A DNA stretch of 6,085 nucleotides from Gammaproteobacteria bacterium. GTDB taxonomy: Bacteria > Pseudomonadota > Gammaproteobacteria > GCA-001735895. Shown in pieces: positions 1 to 6,085 of the stretch. The stretch lies in the NCBI GenBank assembly GCA_029882955.1, contig JAOUJX010000261.1:1-6085 (forward strand), given 5' to 3'. Each line of letters starts with the position of its first letter. The stretch's first letter is position 1. The notes below the pieces were generated by a model. That model was not told the DNA's origin and did not search any database. It saw only the letters and a program-made list of their open reading frames with translations. The position numbers and the translations under genes were made by a program.

Positions 1-1
1 G

Positions 2-1105
2 GGGGCTCGTTATGGTCTGATTTCTGCGGCCTTCGTCGTCTTTAACCTGGTTATTACCGATTTCGGTTTACCCAAAGTCATCGGTGGACAGTACAACATG
101 CTGGCGGTCGATATCTACAAGCAGGTCATCGGCCAGCAGAATTTTGAAATGGGTGCCGTGGTGTCGGTGGTATTGTTAATACCTGCGTTATTCGCTTTTA
201 CCATAGATCGGTATGTACAAAAAAGGCAGGTGGCCTTGCTGTCGGCGCGTTCGGTGCCCTATGAGCCGAAGCCGCATAAACAGTTCGACTGGATTTGCCT
301 GGTTTACTGTTCGTTTGTCGCAATCTTTATCGTGGGACTGATCGGGGTTTGTCAGTACGCGGCGTTGATCAAATTCTGGCCCTACGATTTATCCCTGAGC
401 CTGACTAATTATAACTTCGAGGTGATGGATGGCGGTGGCTGGGACTCCTACGTGAACTCTATTCAGCTCGGCTTTCTAACCGCCATTGCAGGCACTATCG
501 TGGTATTTTGCGGTGCTTATGTGGTGGAAAAAACCAATGGTTTTTTCGCCACGCGCTCGACGTTTCAATTCCTCGCGATGATGCCGATGGCAGTTCCCGG
601 CATGGTGCTGGGCCTGGCCTATATCTTCTTTTTCAATGACCCGGCGAATCCACTAAACAGCATATACGCAACGATGACCATCCTGGTGATTTGTACGGTG
701 ACGCATTTTTATACTGTCTCGCATCTGACCGCGGTCACTGCGTTAAAACAAATGGATCGCGAATTTGAATCGGTGGCTTCGTCGTTGAAACAGCCTTTTT
801 ACCGGCTATTCTCCCGGGTCACTGTACCGGTCTGTCTGCCATCAATTCTGGATATTTCGATTTACCTGTTCGTCAATGCCATGACTACGGTATCGGCGGT
901 CATCTTTCTCTATTCACCTGACACGACACTGGCTTCAATTGCGGTGTTAAATATGGATGATGCCGGTGATGTTGCGCCTGCTGCGGCCATGGGCATGATG
1001 ATTTTTTATACCAATGTCATCGCACGATTGATTCATTTATTTATTACTCGTAAAGTCATGCGTAAAACCCAGGCTTGGCGAACACGGCAGACTGGCGGTC
1101 ACTGA
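2..1105 (+). CDS. ABC importer permease, fused two-domain, putative 2-aminoethylphosphonate type (5' partial)
   Basis: This is the inner-membrane permease of a binding-protein-dependent ABC importer. The frame is open from base 2 to the TGA at 1103-1105, so the true start is outside the window; 367 residues are visible. Members of this fused family are roughly 570 residues (from memory), so about the last two-thirds is present. The visible part begins in the end of the first permease domain (DFGLPKVIGG near residues 21-30). A second domain follows, with hydrophobic segments near 50-66, 98-123, 153-174, 188-211, 220-238, 281-304 and 327-348. A cytoplasmic EAA-type loop lies near 253-280 (ESVASSLKQPFYR, ending VPVCLP). 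The usual EAA-loop glycine is replaced by lysine, which fits my memory of this family. The stretch around NMLAVDIYKQVIGQQNF resembles PhnU2-type putative 2-aminoethylphosphonate permeases. Substrate is inferred from family only; iron(III) or polyamine permeases are more distant alternatives. The binding protein and ATPase would lie upstream, out of view. Confidence 0.85.
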   Translation, partial: GARYGLISAAFVVFNLVITDFGLPKVIGGQYNMLAVDIYKQVIGQQNFEMGAVVSVVLLIPALFAFTIDRYVQKRQVALLSARSVPYEPKPHKQFDWICLVYCSFVAIFIVGLIGVCQYAALIKFWPYDLSLSLTNYNFEVMDGGGWDSYVNSIQLGFLTAIAGTIVVFCGAYVVEKTNGFFATRSTFQFLAMMPMAVPGMVLGLAYIFFFNDPANPLNSIYATMTILVICTVTHFYTVSHLTAVTALKQMDREFESVASSLKQPFYRLFSRVTVPVCLPSILDISIYLFVNAMTTVSAVIFLYSPDTTLASIAVLNMDDAGDVAPAAAMGMMIFYTNVIARLIHLFITRKVMRKTQAWRTRQTGGH

Positions 1106-1122
1106 GCCACGATTTTAGCAAC

Positions 1123-1127
1123 AAAGG
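1123..1127 (+). promoter_or_regulatory. Ribosome binding site that fixes the start of the AllA-like gene
   Basis: AAAGG sits 7 bases before the ATG at 1135. It supports that ATG over the in-frame TTG at 1075, which lies inside the upstream permease gene and would add 20 residues that do not look like family sequence. Confidence 0.6.
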
Positions 1128-1134
1128 TATTGAT

Positions 1135-1797
1135 ATGAATGCTGTACTCGAACCAGTTAATTATCTCGATCCTGATGTACCTGCAGGGCTCCCCTGGCAC
1201 GACGTGCCGTTGATCAAAGCCGATGCCGAGAATGTGAAAGGCTATGGCTACCTGGTCGACGACCCCGGTAGCTTTGATATCGAAATAGTGCGCTGGCCTG
1301 CCCAGGGCTGGCGGCCGGTCGATGCCGGCACCGGTGACGAAGGCGGTACGGTCGAAGGACTGTTCCACAGTGAATGGCAGGGCGATGTACTCAAGGCAAG
1401 AAACGATGCGGTCAATGGCGAGTATGTGCTTGGCTGGTCTTGTAACCCGGGTGACGCGAGTCGGGACAGCGAAGCCAGTGTTGATCGCGTTTTGCTATGG
1501 CATATGAACTATCATCCCGATGGTGGCCAGTTATTTTATCCGACGGATGGCAAGCCATTTGTGGTACCAGCCGCCTTACCCGGTGACGATTTGAAACCAG
1601 AGCAAATAATCGCCTTCTGGTGTGATGGCAGCCAGGGTTTGTATATCCATCCGAATATCTGGCACGAGGGTGTTTTCCCGACCACCGAACGGCAGTCTTT
1701 TCGTGACCGACAGGGCAGGGTACACGCACGAGTCAGTTGTAATATTGCGCAGGAGTTTGGTGTGTTTTTGAACGTGCCATTGGTTATGCCGGATTGA
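1135..1797 (+). CDS. Ureidoglycolate lyase (AllA) family protein
   Basis: This 220-residue cytoplasmic protein belongs to the AllA family, whose known member splits ureidoglycolate into glyoxylate and urea during allantoin breakdown. Compared from memory with E. coli AllA (160 aa), the C-terminal half lines up well. HPDGGQLFYP (127-136) matches its HPLGTQAFIP, and PFVVPAALPGDD (141-152) matches its cupin strand. QGLYIHPNIWH (167-177) matches QGVNYHRNVWH, so the active-site histidines and tryptophan (H172, W176, H177) are present. It is about 60 residues longer, with an added N-terminus of some 35 residues and a longer 60-115 region, so it is a divergent branch. The gap to the importer permease is 29 bases on the same strand, which suggests one transcript. 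No other ureide gene is visible, so the true substrate may differ from ureidoglycolate. The family is secure; the reaction is not. Confidence 0.82.
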   Translation: MNAVLEPVNYLDPDVPAGLPWHDVPLIKADAENVKGYGYLVDDPGSFDIEIVRWPAQGWRPVDAGTGDEGGTVEGLFHSEWQGDVLKARNDAVNGEYVLGWSCNPGDASRDSEASVDRVLLWHMNYHPDGGQLFYPTDGKPFVVPAALPGDDLKPEQIIAFWCDGSQGLYIHPNIWHEGVFPTTERQSFRDRQGRVHARVSCNIAQEFGVFLNVPLVMPD

Positions 1798-1854
1798 ATT
1801 CGCCAAAATCGTCAGAATAAGTTCAAGCCGTTAACTTTTATTGCCGGCTATGTA

Positions 1855-2331
1855 TTACTGACACTGGAGATATTCTTTGAGAGCTTTGGTGAAACCGATT
1901 AAGCTCATTTCAAACAGTTCGTCCCCATTAGTAACCTTTAATCGCAAACCTGCCTTCATTTGCTCGATCAGCGGGTCGACATTAACCAGGTAATTATGTA
2001 TCACAACATTTTTGCCCCTGCTGTTGTTATCACTCTTAACTGGTTCATATCCATCTACCTGAAAATATCCCATTGGGTAGAGCTTGATATTCGATCCCTT
2101 AAAGCCAAAACTCAATAGAGTCGGATACGACTCTGATTTTAATTTAGTCATCGAAACACTGGCATTATTCTCTGTAGATGAACTCTCTCCGCAGGCCATA
2201 CAGGACAATAAACAGGTGCTTTCACCCGTTATCTGATCGGTCTTTCTAGATGCTATCCACTCTCCATCTTCAGAAGCGCCGACTGGAGTAGCTGTTAGTA
2301 AAAACAGAAGTGGCAATGCTAGTTTTTTCAT
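1855..2331 (-). CDS. Secreted Cys-containing protein of unknown function
   Basis: I do not recognise this 158-residue protein. It starts with a clear signal peptide: MKK, a hydrophobic core LALPLLFLL, then an A-x-A-like site giving likely cleavage after A19 (PVGA|SEDG). The mature part is about 139 residues and should be periplasmic or secreted. It carries C40, C44 and C47 in a CxxxCxxC cluster and a fourth cysteine at C157, one before the end, so two disulfides or a metal site are possible. The start is the ATG at 2331; a GTG at 2340 in the same frame falls within the ribosome binding site and is rejected. Its base composition differs from its neighbours: 119 G+C in the 300 bases 1861-2160 (about 40%), against 50-55% in sampled lines of adjacent genes. 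That suggests recent acquisition or low expression. It converges with the AllA-like gene, 57 bases away. Confidence 0.75.
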   Translation of the reverse strand: MKKLALPLLFLLTATPVGASEDGEWIASRKTDQITGESTCLLSCMACGESSSTENNASVSMTKLKSESYPTLLSFGFKGSNIKLYPMGYFQVDGYEPVKSDNNSRGKNVVIHNYLVNVDPLIEQMKAGLRLKVTNGDELFEMSLIGFTKALKEYLQCQ

Positions 2332-2336
2332 GGTGA

Positions 2337-2343
2337 CCACCTT
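2337..2343 (-). promoter_or_regulatory. Strong ribosome binding site of the secreted protein gene
   Basis: On the minus strand AAGGTGG lies 5 bases before the ATG at 2331. It is close to the ideal AAGGAGG and is the strongest site in the window. It decides the start, because the alternative GTG at 2340 lies inside it. Confidence 0.65.
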
Positions 2344-2396
2344 TTCTTAACTTTATGTCATTAAATATATTCAACACCAGATAATAGCGTTCTAGC

Positions 2397-2428
2397 ACCG
2401 AGGGTTCCGCTTCGATTCAATCCTCGGT
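2397..2428. other. Inverted repeat: 10-bp stem with 12-base loop
   Basis: ACCGAGGGTT (2397-2406) pairs with AATCCTCGGT (2419-2428). Nine pairs are Watson-Crick and one is G-T on the plus strand; on the minus strand that pair becomes an A-C mismatch. The hairpin follows the OsmC-like gene's stop by about 20 bases and precedes the secreted protein gene by about 65. No T-run follows on either strand, so it is not a classical intrinsic terminator. It could be an RNA-processing or partial termination hairpin for the OsmC-like transcript, or a protein-binding site. Confidence 0.4.
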
Positions 2429-2449
2429 CGTGATTTGAAGGTCAGCTAG

Positions 2450-2887
2450 TCAGGGCTCCACCGTTACCACCTGACTCAAGTGCGTTGAGCCGGATAGAGA
2501 GTTCGTAATTAAGCAGTTGGCCTCAACCTTCTCAAGTATCCGACATGCTTTCTCTTCATTTGTATCCCGGGGTACATGAAGAGTCGCTTTTATCTCGAAT
2601 TCGGTGAACTTCGTCGTACTCTCGACGCGTGTAAGAATACCTTCAACCTCGCATTTCAACGATAGCCAGGGGAGTCTTGAGGCCTTCGCGATGCCCCGAA
2701 AGCTAAGAATGAAACAATCTGCGACGGCAGCGACTAGTAATGTTTCTGGTGACCAACGGTCTCCAGGTCCATCAAACTCTGCGGGTGGTGCGGAAACAAT
2801 GGGGTCGAGCTCCGGGCTGGTGAGTTTGACGTCCCCTTCTGCCCCGGCACTGGCTGCAACTCTGTAGTGGTGAGGGTATTCTTTCAT
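2450..2887 (-). CDS. OsmC/Ohr-family protein
   Basis: This 145-residue cytoplasmic protein has the length and pattern of the OsmC/Ohr family. Members are often thiol peroxidases that reduce organic hydroperoxides using two cysteines. The family core is visible: GPGDRWSPETLLVAAVADCF (40-59) with the first conserved cysteine C58, followed by the long central helix, and ANCLITNSL (123-131) with the second, C125. Both redox cysteines are therefore present. C79 and C115 are extra. The WSPE-LLVAAV-CF form suggests a general OsmC-like branch rather than classical Ohr, so the physiological substrate is open. The start ATG has a weak upstream GGA. The gene stands 118 bases before the secreted protein gene on the same strand, with a hairpin between them. 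Its own upstream gap is 237 bases, long enough for its own promoter, but I see no convincing -35/-10 pair there. Confidence 0.85.
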   Translation of the reverse strand: MKEYPHHYRVAASAGAEGDVKLTSPELDPIVSAPPAEFDGPGDRWSPETLLVAAVADCFILSFRGIAKASRLPWLSLKCEVEGILTRVESTTKFTEFEIKATLHVPRDTNEEKACRILEKVEANCLITNSLSGSTHLSQVVTVEP

Positions 2888-3124
2888 AGTCTATTCCAAT
2901 GATTTGATATCGTAATTACAGCACCGGGAGTATGGACGGTTTTTGACCTGGATCATATTTATATTCAGGGAGTTAAGCCTGCGCCTTCTGTGGGATTTGG
3001 CGGGGGTGAAGATCTTTGATTAATGGTGGGAGTCTACCGATTCTGTAAAGTAACTCACCAGGGCCCGCTTTCTGCCTTCCTTTATGCGACCATGCTGTTC
3101 AGTGGCCCAGCGCCATCATTATGA
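2888..3124. other. Intergenic region with no supported feature
   Basis: This 237-base gap separates the OsmC-like and thioesterase genes on the minus strand. It should hold the end of the thioesterase transcript and the promoter of the OsmC-like gene. A TATGAT on the minus strand at 2952-2957 resembles a -10 element but has no matching -35. No terminator with a T-run, repeat or supported small gene was found. Confidence 0.5.
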
Positions 3125-3580
3125 CTATTTTTTAACCAGACTAATCTGGCGGCCAACCCAGTCCGGCTTCTCATCAACCTCGGCCTGCCGCAATGCCGAT
3201 TGTACCGACTCCGGCATCGCGGCAGTACGTGAATCGCGAGTACTATAATGCAATCCCATGAATTCACCGGTGGCGCAGAGCTTGCCATCGACAATCATCT
3301 GGTGCGCAAACCAGATTCTCTTTTCATCCGATCCGAGCAGGATGGTTTCGACTTCGATTAGTGCCGGAGCACGCACTTCGGCGACGTAACGTAAATGGGT
3401 CTCTAGCGTGTAAAGCGCACAGCCGGTTTCCTCGAAATAATCGACTCCAATGCCGAAATGATCCTGAAACTTCCACGAAGTATTGGTAAATGGCACCAGG
3501 TAATAGGCTTCGTTGAGATGACCGTAGGCGTCTAGCCAGGTATCCTGTAAAGGTTCTTTGTGTAGTTTGAGGGTGGTCAT
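3125..3580 (-). CDS. Hotdog-fold acyl-CoA thioesterase (4HBT-like)
   Basis: This 151-residue cytoplasmic protein has the features of the 4-hydroxybenzoyl-CoA thioesterase type of hotdog enzyme, which hydrolyses acyl-CoA to free acid and CoA. The N-terminal WLDAYGHLNEAYY (15-27) carries the expected catalytic aspartate D17 and the YGH-N helix start. The strand YTLETHLRYVAEV (57-69) and the later segment LLGSDEKRIWFAHQMIVDGK (81-100) complete the fold. The pattern resembles the thioesterases that accompany or are fused to carnitine dehydrogenase, which act on betainyl-CoA, but no carnitine gene is seen here, so the substrate is open. The ATG at 3580 is preferred because the protein from there matches family length. 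An earlier in-frame ATG at 3655 would add 25 hydrophobic residues and run past the start of the divergent ATPase gene. Confidence 0.83.
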   Translation of the reverse strand: MTTLKLHKEPLQDTWLDAYGHLNEAYYLVPFTNTSWKFQDHFGIGVDYFEETGCALYTLETHLRYVAEVRAPALIEVETILLGSDEKRIWFAHQMIVDGKLCATGEFMGLHYSTRDSRTAAMPESVQSALRQAEVDEKPDWVGRQISLVKK

Positions 3581-3603
3581 GTCAGTGATCCGAAAGTAAA
3601 AGA

Positions 3604-3632
3604 TAGGCAGGCAATATATCAGATAGTAGAAT
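3604..3632 (+). promoter_or_regulatory. Candidate sigma-70 promoter giving a leaderless mRNA for the exporter operon
   Basis: TAGGCA (3604-3609, 4 of 6 to TTGACA) and TAGAAT (3627-3632, 5 of 6 to TATAAT) are separated by 17 bases. Transcription would start near 3639, the A of the ATPase ATG. No ribosome binding site lies in the usual window before that ATG, which fits a leaderless transcript. It lies in the 58-base gap between divergent genes. Confidence 0.4.
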
Positions 3633-3638
3633 CTCGCG

Positions 3639-4565
3639 ATGCAACCAATAATCAAAATATCTGAACTCTCAAAAACCTACGACAGTGGCCACCAGGCGCT
3701 CAGTAATATTAATCTCGATATCAACGATGGTGAGATACTGGCCTTGCTGGGGCCAAATGGCGCAGGCAAAACAACCCTGATTTCTATTATCTGCGGTATC
3801 GTCGCCAGTAGTACGGGTTCGGTGACCGTGGCCGGTCATGACACGGTCAAGGAATATCGATCAACCCGTGAGCTGATTGGGCTGGTGCCGCAGGAGTTGA
3901 CTCTGGGTGCCTTCGATTCGGTGTGGAACACGGTTAATTTTAGTCGCGGACTCTTTGGTAAAGAGCCAAACCCGGTTTACCTCGAACAGTTACTCAAGGA
4001 TCTCAGTTTATTTGATAAGAAAGATAGCGAACTTCGTGAGTTATCAGGCGGCATGAAGCGCCGTGTTTTAATTGCCAAAGCTTTATCGCATGAGCCACGG
4101 ATTTTATTTCTCGACGAACCGACGGCCGGGGTAGATGTCGAATTGCGCAAGGATATGTGGCGGCTGGTACGCGGTTTGCACAAGTCAGGAGTGACGATCA
4201 TTCTAACCACGCATTATATCGAGGAGGCAGAGGAAATCGCCGACCGGGTGGGTGTCATCAGTGGCGGTGAATTGTTACTGGTCGATGATAAGGATAACTT
4301 AATGCGCGAACTGGGTAAGAAGCAACTGGTGCTTGATCTAAAACACCCGGTCAGCAGCTTACCCGAAAATCTGTCAGCCTATGATCTGGAAATTTCAGAG
4401 GACGGCACGCAGTTAATTTATACCTATAGCACGGCTGGTGATCGCACTGGCATCACCGCTTTATTACAGGACATCAACGCCGCAGGGCTTTCGCTCAAAG
4501 ATCTAAAAACCAGCCAGAGCTCGCTGGAGGAAATATTTGTTAAACTGGTGAAGGCAAAGGCATGA
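3639..4565 (+). CDS. ABC exporter ATP-binding protein, YadG-like
   Basis: This is the ATPase subunit of an ABC-2 type exporter, a peripheral protein on the inner face of the inner membrane. All nucleotide-binding motifs are intact: Walker A GPNGAGKTT (38-46), Q-loop glutamine Q85, signature LSGGMKRR (135-142), Walker B ILFLDE (155-160) with catalytic E160, and the H-loop histidine H192 in TTHY. A C-terminal accessory domain of about 80 residues follows (from about 225), as in YadG, NodI and DrrA-type ATPases. The length of 308 residues equals that of E. coli YadG, and stretches such as LVPQE, LSGGMKRR, LDEPTAGVD and ILTTHY-EEAE agree with it. The start has no visible ribosome binding site. 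The gene overlaps the permease gene by 4 bases (ATGA), so the two are translationally coupled. The transported substrate is unknown. Confidence 0.93.
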   Translation: MQPIIKISELSKTYDSGHQALSNINLDINDGEILALLGPNGAGKTTLISIICGIVASSTGSVTVAGHDTVKEYRSTRELIGLVPQELTLGAFDSVWNTVNFSRGLFGKEPNPVYLEQLLKDLSLFDKKDSELRELSGGMKRRVLIAKALSHEPRILFLDEPTAGVDVELRKDMWRLVRGLHKSGVTIILTTHYIEEAEEIADRVGVISGGELLLVDDKDNLMRELGKKQLVLDLKHPVSSLPENLSAYDLEISEDGTQLIYTYSTAGDRTGITALLQDINAAGLSLKDLKTSQSSLEEIFVKLVKAKA

Positions 4566-5323
4566 ATTATCAAGCTATAAGAGTCATCTACAAATTCGAA
4601 ATGCTGCGAGCCTGGAACACCCTGATGCAGAGTCTCGCCTCGCCGGTTATTTCTACTTCGCTCTACTTTGTCGTCTTCGGTTCGGCGATAGGTTCGCGTA
4701 TACAGGAAATAGACGGCGTGTCGTATGGCGTGTTTATAGTTCCAGGATTAGTCATGCTATCGCTACTGACACAAAGTATTGCGAATGCCTCTTTCGGTAT
4801 TTTTTTCCCGAAGTTTACCGGTACCATTTATGAGGTGATGTCGGCACCCATTTCGTTTTTCGAAATTGTGATCGGCTATGTCGGCGCAGCGGCATCAAAA
4901 TCTTTTATCCTGGGGTGTATTATTCTTCTCACCGCCAACCTGTTTGTCGATCTGAATATCGCCCACCCGGTATGGATGATGGCTTTTTTAATTTTAACCT
5001 GTATCTCGTTCAGTCTGTTCGGTTTTATTATCGGCCTTTGGGCAACCAATTTCGAAAAACTGCAACTTATTCCAATGCTGGTGATTACACCCCTGGTATT
5101 TCTCGGCGGCAGCTTTTACTCCGTGAGCATGTTACCCCCGGCCTGGCAAACAGTGACATTGTTTAATCCGGTGCTTTATTTAATAAGCGGGTTCCGCTGG
5201 AGCTTTTTCGAGGTCGCTGATGTTAGTGTCGGCATTAGTCTGGCGATGATCATCGTGTTTCTACTGACCTGCCTGGCGATAGTCTGGTGGATGTTTAAGA
5301 CCGGGTATCGATTGCGGAATTAG
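4562..5323 (+). CDS. ABC-2 type exporter permease, YadH-like
   Basis: This 253-residue inner-membrane protein is the permease partner of the preceding ATPase. Six hydrophobic segments are visible near residues 24-45, 57-78, 100-125, 136-160, 166-186 and 223-245. The ABC-2 signature region LGGSFYSVSMLPPAWQ (181-196), followed by NPVLYLISGFRW (202-213), is present between the fifth and sixth segments. The length and these motifs match E. coli YadH (256 aa). The start ATG overlaps the ATPase stop as ATGA and is served by GAAGG (4550-4554), 7 bases upstream. Two copies of this subunit with two ATPases would form the exporter. The natural cargo of this branch is not established; lipid, polysaccharide or small-molecule export are possibilities I cannot separate. 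It converges on the next gene with only 17 bases between, and no terminator is visible there. Confidence 0.92.
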   Translation: MNYQAIRVIYKFEMLRAWNTLMQSLASPVISTSLYFVVFGSAIGSRIQEIDGVSYGVFIVPGLVMLSLLTQSIANASFGIFFPKFTGTIYEVMSAPISFFEIVIGYVGAAASKSFILGCIILLTANLFVDLNIAHPVWMMAFLILTCISFSLFGFIIGLWATNFEKLQLIPMLVITPLVFLGGSFYSVSMLPPAWQTVTLFNPVLYLISGFRWSFFEVADVSVGISLAMIIVFLLTCLAIVWWMFKTGYRLRN

Positions 5324-5340
5324 CAGTCGGTCAGAATCAA

Positions 5341-6084
5341 TCAGGGCTTTGGGCTAGCCGCAACTACTCGTTCCTGAAACTCCTGGAAACGCTGAACCGC
5401 GAAACGTGTGGCTCGATCAGGGATTTGTCCGATTTCATGCAGCAGCTGGTAATCAGGCTCTCCTTCACCCTCTAGATGCAGGCGGTAATAACCGCGGGAG
5501 TGAAGGAACACGGTACGCCTGGCACCTGCCTTTGCGGCAGGGGCCGGAATACTCACTGAGAACTCATCGCCAACCAACGGCATTTCATGATAGTTGCCAT
5601 CGGCCACAACCAGTTGCTCACGAACGTCCTGTCCGAGTGAATTCCTCGCAGTCTCGATGGCGACGGTCTGTACCGATAAATCTGTTTCATTACTATAATC
5701 CATAGCGAACCAGTTCAGCGCCCAGAAGCCCACAGGTGGACGAATACGAATGCGAACCTCTTCACCTGTCACGCGGCTGACATCGAGGGGAACGACCCGG
5801 TCTTCCGTCGCATAGGGTCCGCCACCGGGCAACACTCCGGCAAACTTCCAGCCAGTAGGTTCCTCGACGTGGATTTGCAGCGCATAGAGCTCCTCTCGAA
5901 GATTCCAGCTTTGAACCAGCTCCGGCATCAGAGGCTCTGAGTCGACCTGAGCGTACCAGTTGTTAAGTTCCCGGCCATGAAGTTCGAGCATCGTCTTCAC
6001 CATAGAGGCCCCCCAGGACCCGGTGGCAAGATTAGCGACCAACCTGGCCTGCCTGGCATCCCGGGGTTTCGCGAAACTTAGAAT
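5341..6084 (-). CDS. C-terminal part of a protein of unknown function (5' partial)
   Basis: I do not recognise this protein. The frame stays open from the stop at 5341 to the right edge, and 247 residues are visible; a TTG at 6042 is not needed as a start, since the reading continues as coding-like sequence past it. The visible part starts with a helical stretch (about 1-60) containing LELHGRELNNWYAQ. A segment rich in alternating beta strands follows: VVPLDVSR (97-104), EVRIRIR (109-115) and GFWALNWFAMDYS (119-131), which looks like a ligand- or sugar-binding beta-sandwich. A second strand pair FLHSRGYYRLH (193-203) leads to an end rich in charged and glutamine residues. There are no membrane segments and no cysteines in the visible part, so it is soluble, cytoplasmic or exported; a signal peptide would be off-window. 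It lies tail-to-tail with the exporter operon, so no functional link is implied. Confidence 0.7.
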   Translation of the reverse strand: MLSFAKPRDARQARLVANLATGSWGASMVKTMLELHGRELNNWYAQVDSEPLMPELVQSWNLREELYALQIHVEEPTGWKFAGVLPGGGPYATEDRVVPLDVSRVTGEEVRIRIRPPVGFWALNWFAMDYSNETDLSVQTVAIETARNSLGQDVREQLVVADGNYHEMPLVGDEFSVSIPAPAAKAGARRTVFLHSRGYYRLHLEGEGEPDYQLLHEIGQIPDRATRFAVQRFQEFQERVVAASPKP

Positions 6085-6085
6085 A

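Noticed and set aside
1075..1134. In-frame TTG start extending the AllA-like protein by 20 residues
   Set aside because: It overlaps the permease gene, has no ribosome binding site, and the ATG at 1135 has AAAGG at good spacing.
1826..1849. Hairpin AGCCG/CGGCT between the convergent genes as a terminator
   Set aside because: There are only 5 pairs with a 14-base loop and no T-run after it; too weak to call.
2604..2867. 87-residue plus-strand frame
   Set aside because: It lies wholly antisense inside the OsmC-like gene, whose family motifs are clear.
3023..3124. 33-codon plus-strand reading frame in the 237-base gap
   Set aside because: There is no ribosome binding site at usable spacing, no recognisable sequence, and chance frames of this size are common.
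3082..3294. 70-residue minus-strand frame overlapping the thioesterase end
   Set aside because: It is a shadow frame: composition is unlike a protein and it overlaps a well-supported gene.
3581..3655. Upstream ATG for the thioesterase
   Set aside because: It would add 25 hydrophobic residues unlike the family and run into the divergent ATPase coding region; the ATG at 3580 gives normal family length.
6040..6042. TTG as the start of the right-edge protein
   Set aside because: The frame continues open to the window edge with protein-like sequence and there is no ribosome binding site, so the gene is treated as partial.

Overview
The window looks like chromosome from a Gram-negative proteobacterium, probably a gammaproteobacterium. 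The evidence is a YadG/YadH-type ABC exporter pair close to the E. coli proteins in length and motifs, a fused phosphonate-type importer permease (PhnU2-like), and an OsmC-family protein. By hand count, coding GC is about 50-55% in the lines I sampled. No RNA gene, insertion sequence, CRISPR array, origin or attachment site is visible, and no stretch longer than 300 bases lacks a gene.

Left part (1-1797, + strand): the 3' two-thirds of a fused ABC importer permease of the putative 2-aminoethylphosphonate type runs in from the left edge. It is followed after 29 bases by a ureidoglycolate lyase (AllA)-fold enzyme. The two are probably the downstream end of one uptake-and-catabolism operon.

Middle part (1855-3580, - strand): three genes lie on the minus strand. 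They are an AT-rich, Cys-containing secreted protein of unknown function, an OsmC/Ohr-like thiol protein, and a hotdog-fold acyl-CoA thioesterase. They are separated by gaps of 118 and 237 bases, so they need not be one operon. A hairpin lies between the first two.

Right part (3639-6085): divergent from the thioesterase is a two-gene ABC-2 exporter operon (ATPase, then permease, with a 4-base ATGA overlap). The ATPase start has no ribosome binding site, and a promoter-like pair is placed so that transcription would begin on its ATG. The permease converges, with a 17-base gap, on the C-terminal part of a large protein of unknown function that continues off the right edge.

The window reads as ordinary transport and metabolic chromosome. 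I see no convincing new multi-gene system. The points most worth following are the AllA-like enzyme paired with a phosphonate-type importer, the AT-rich secreted orphan, the possible leaderless start, and the unrecognised protein at the right edge.
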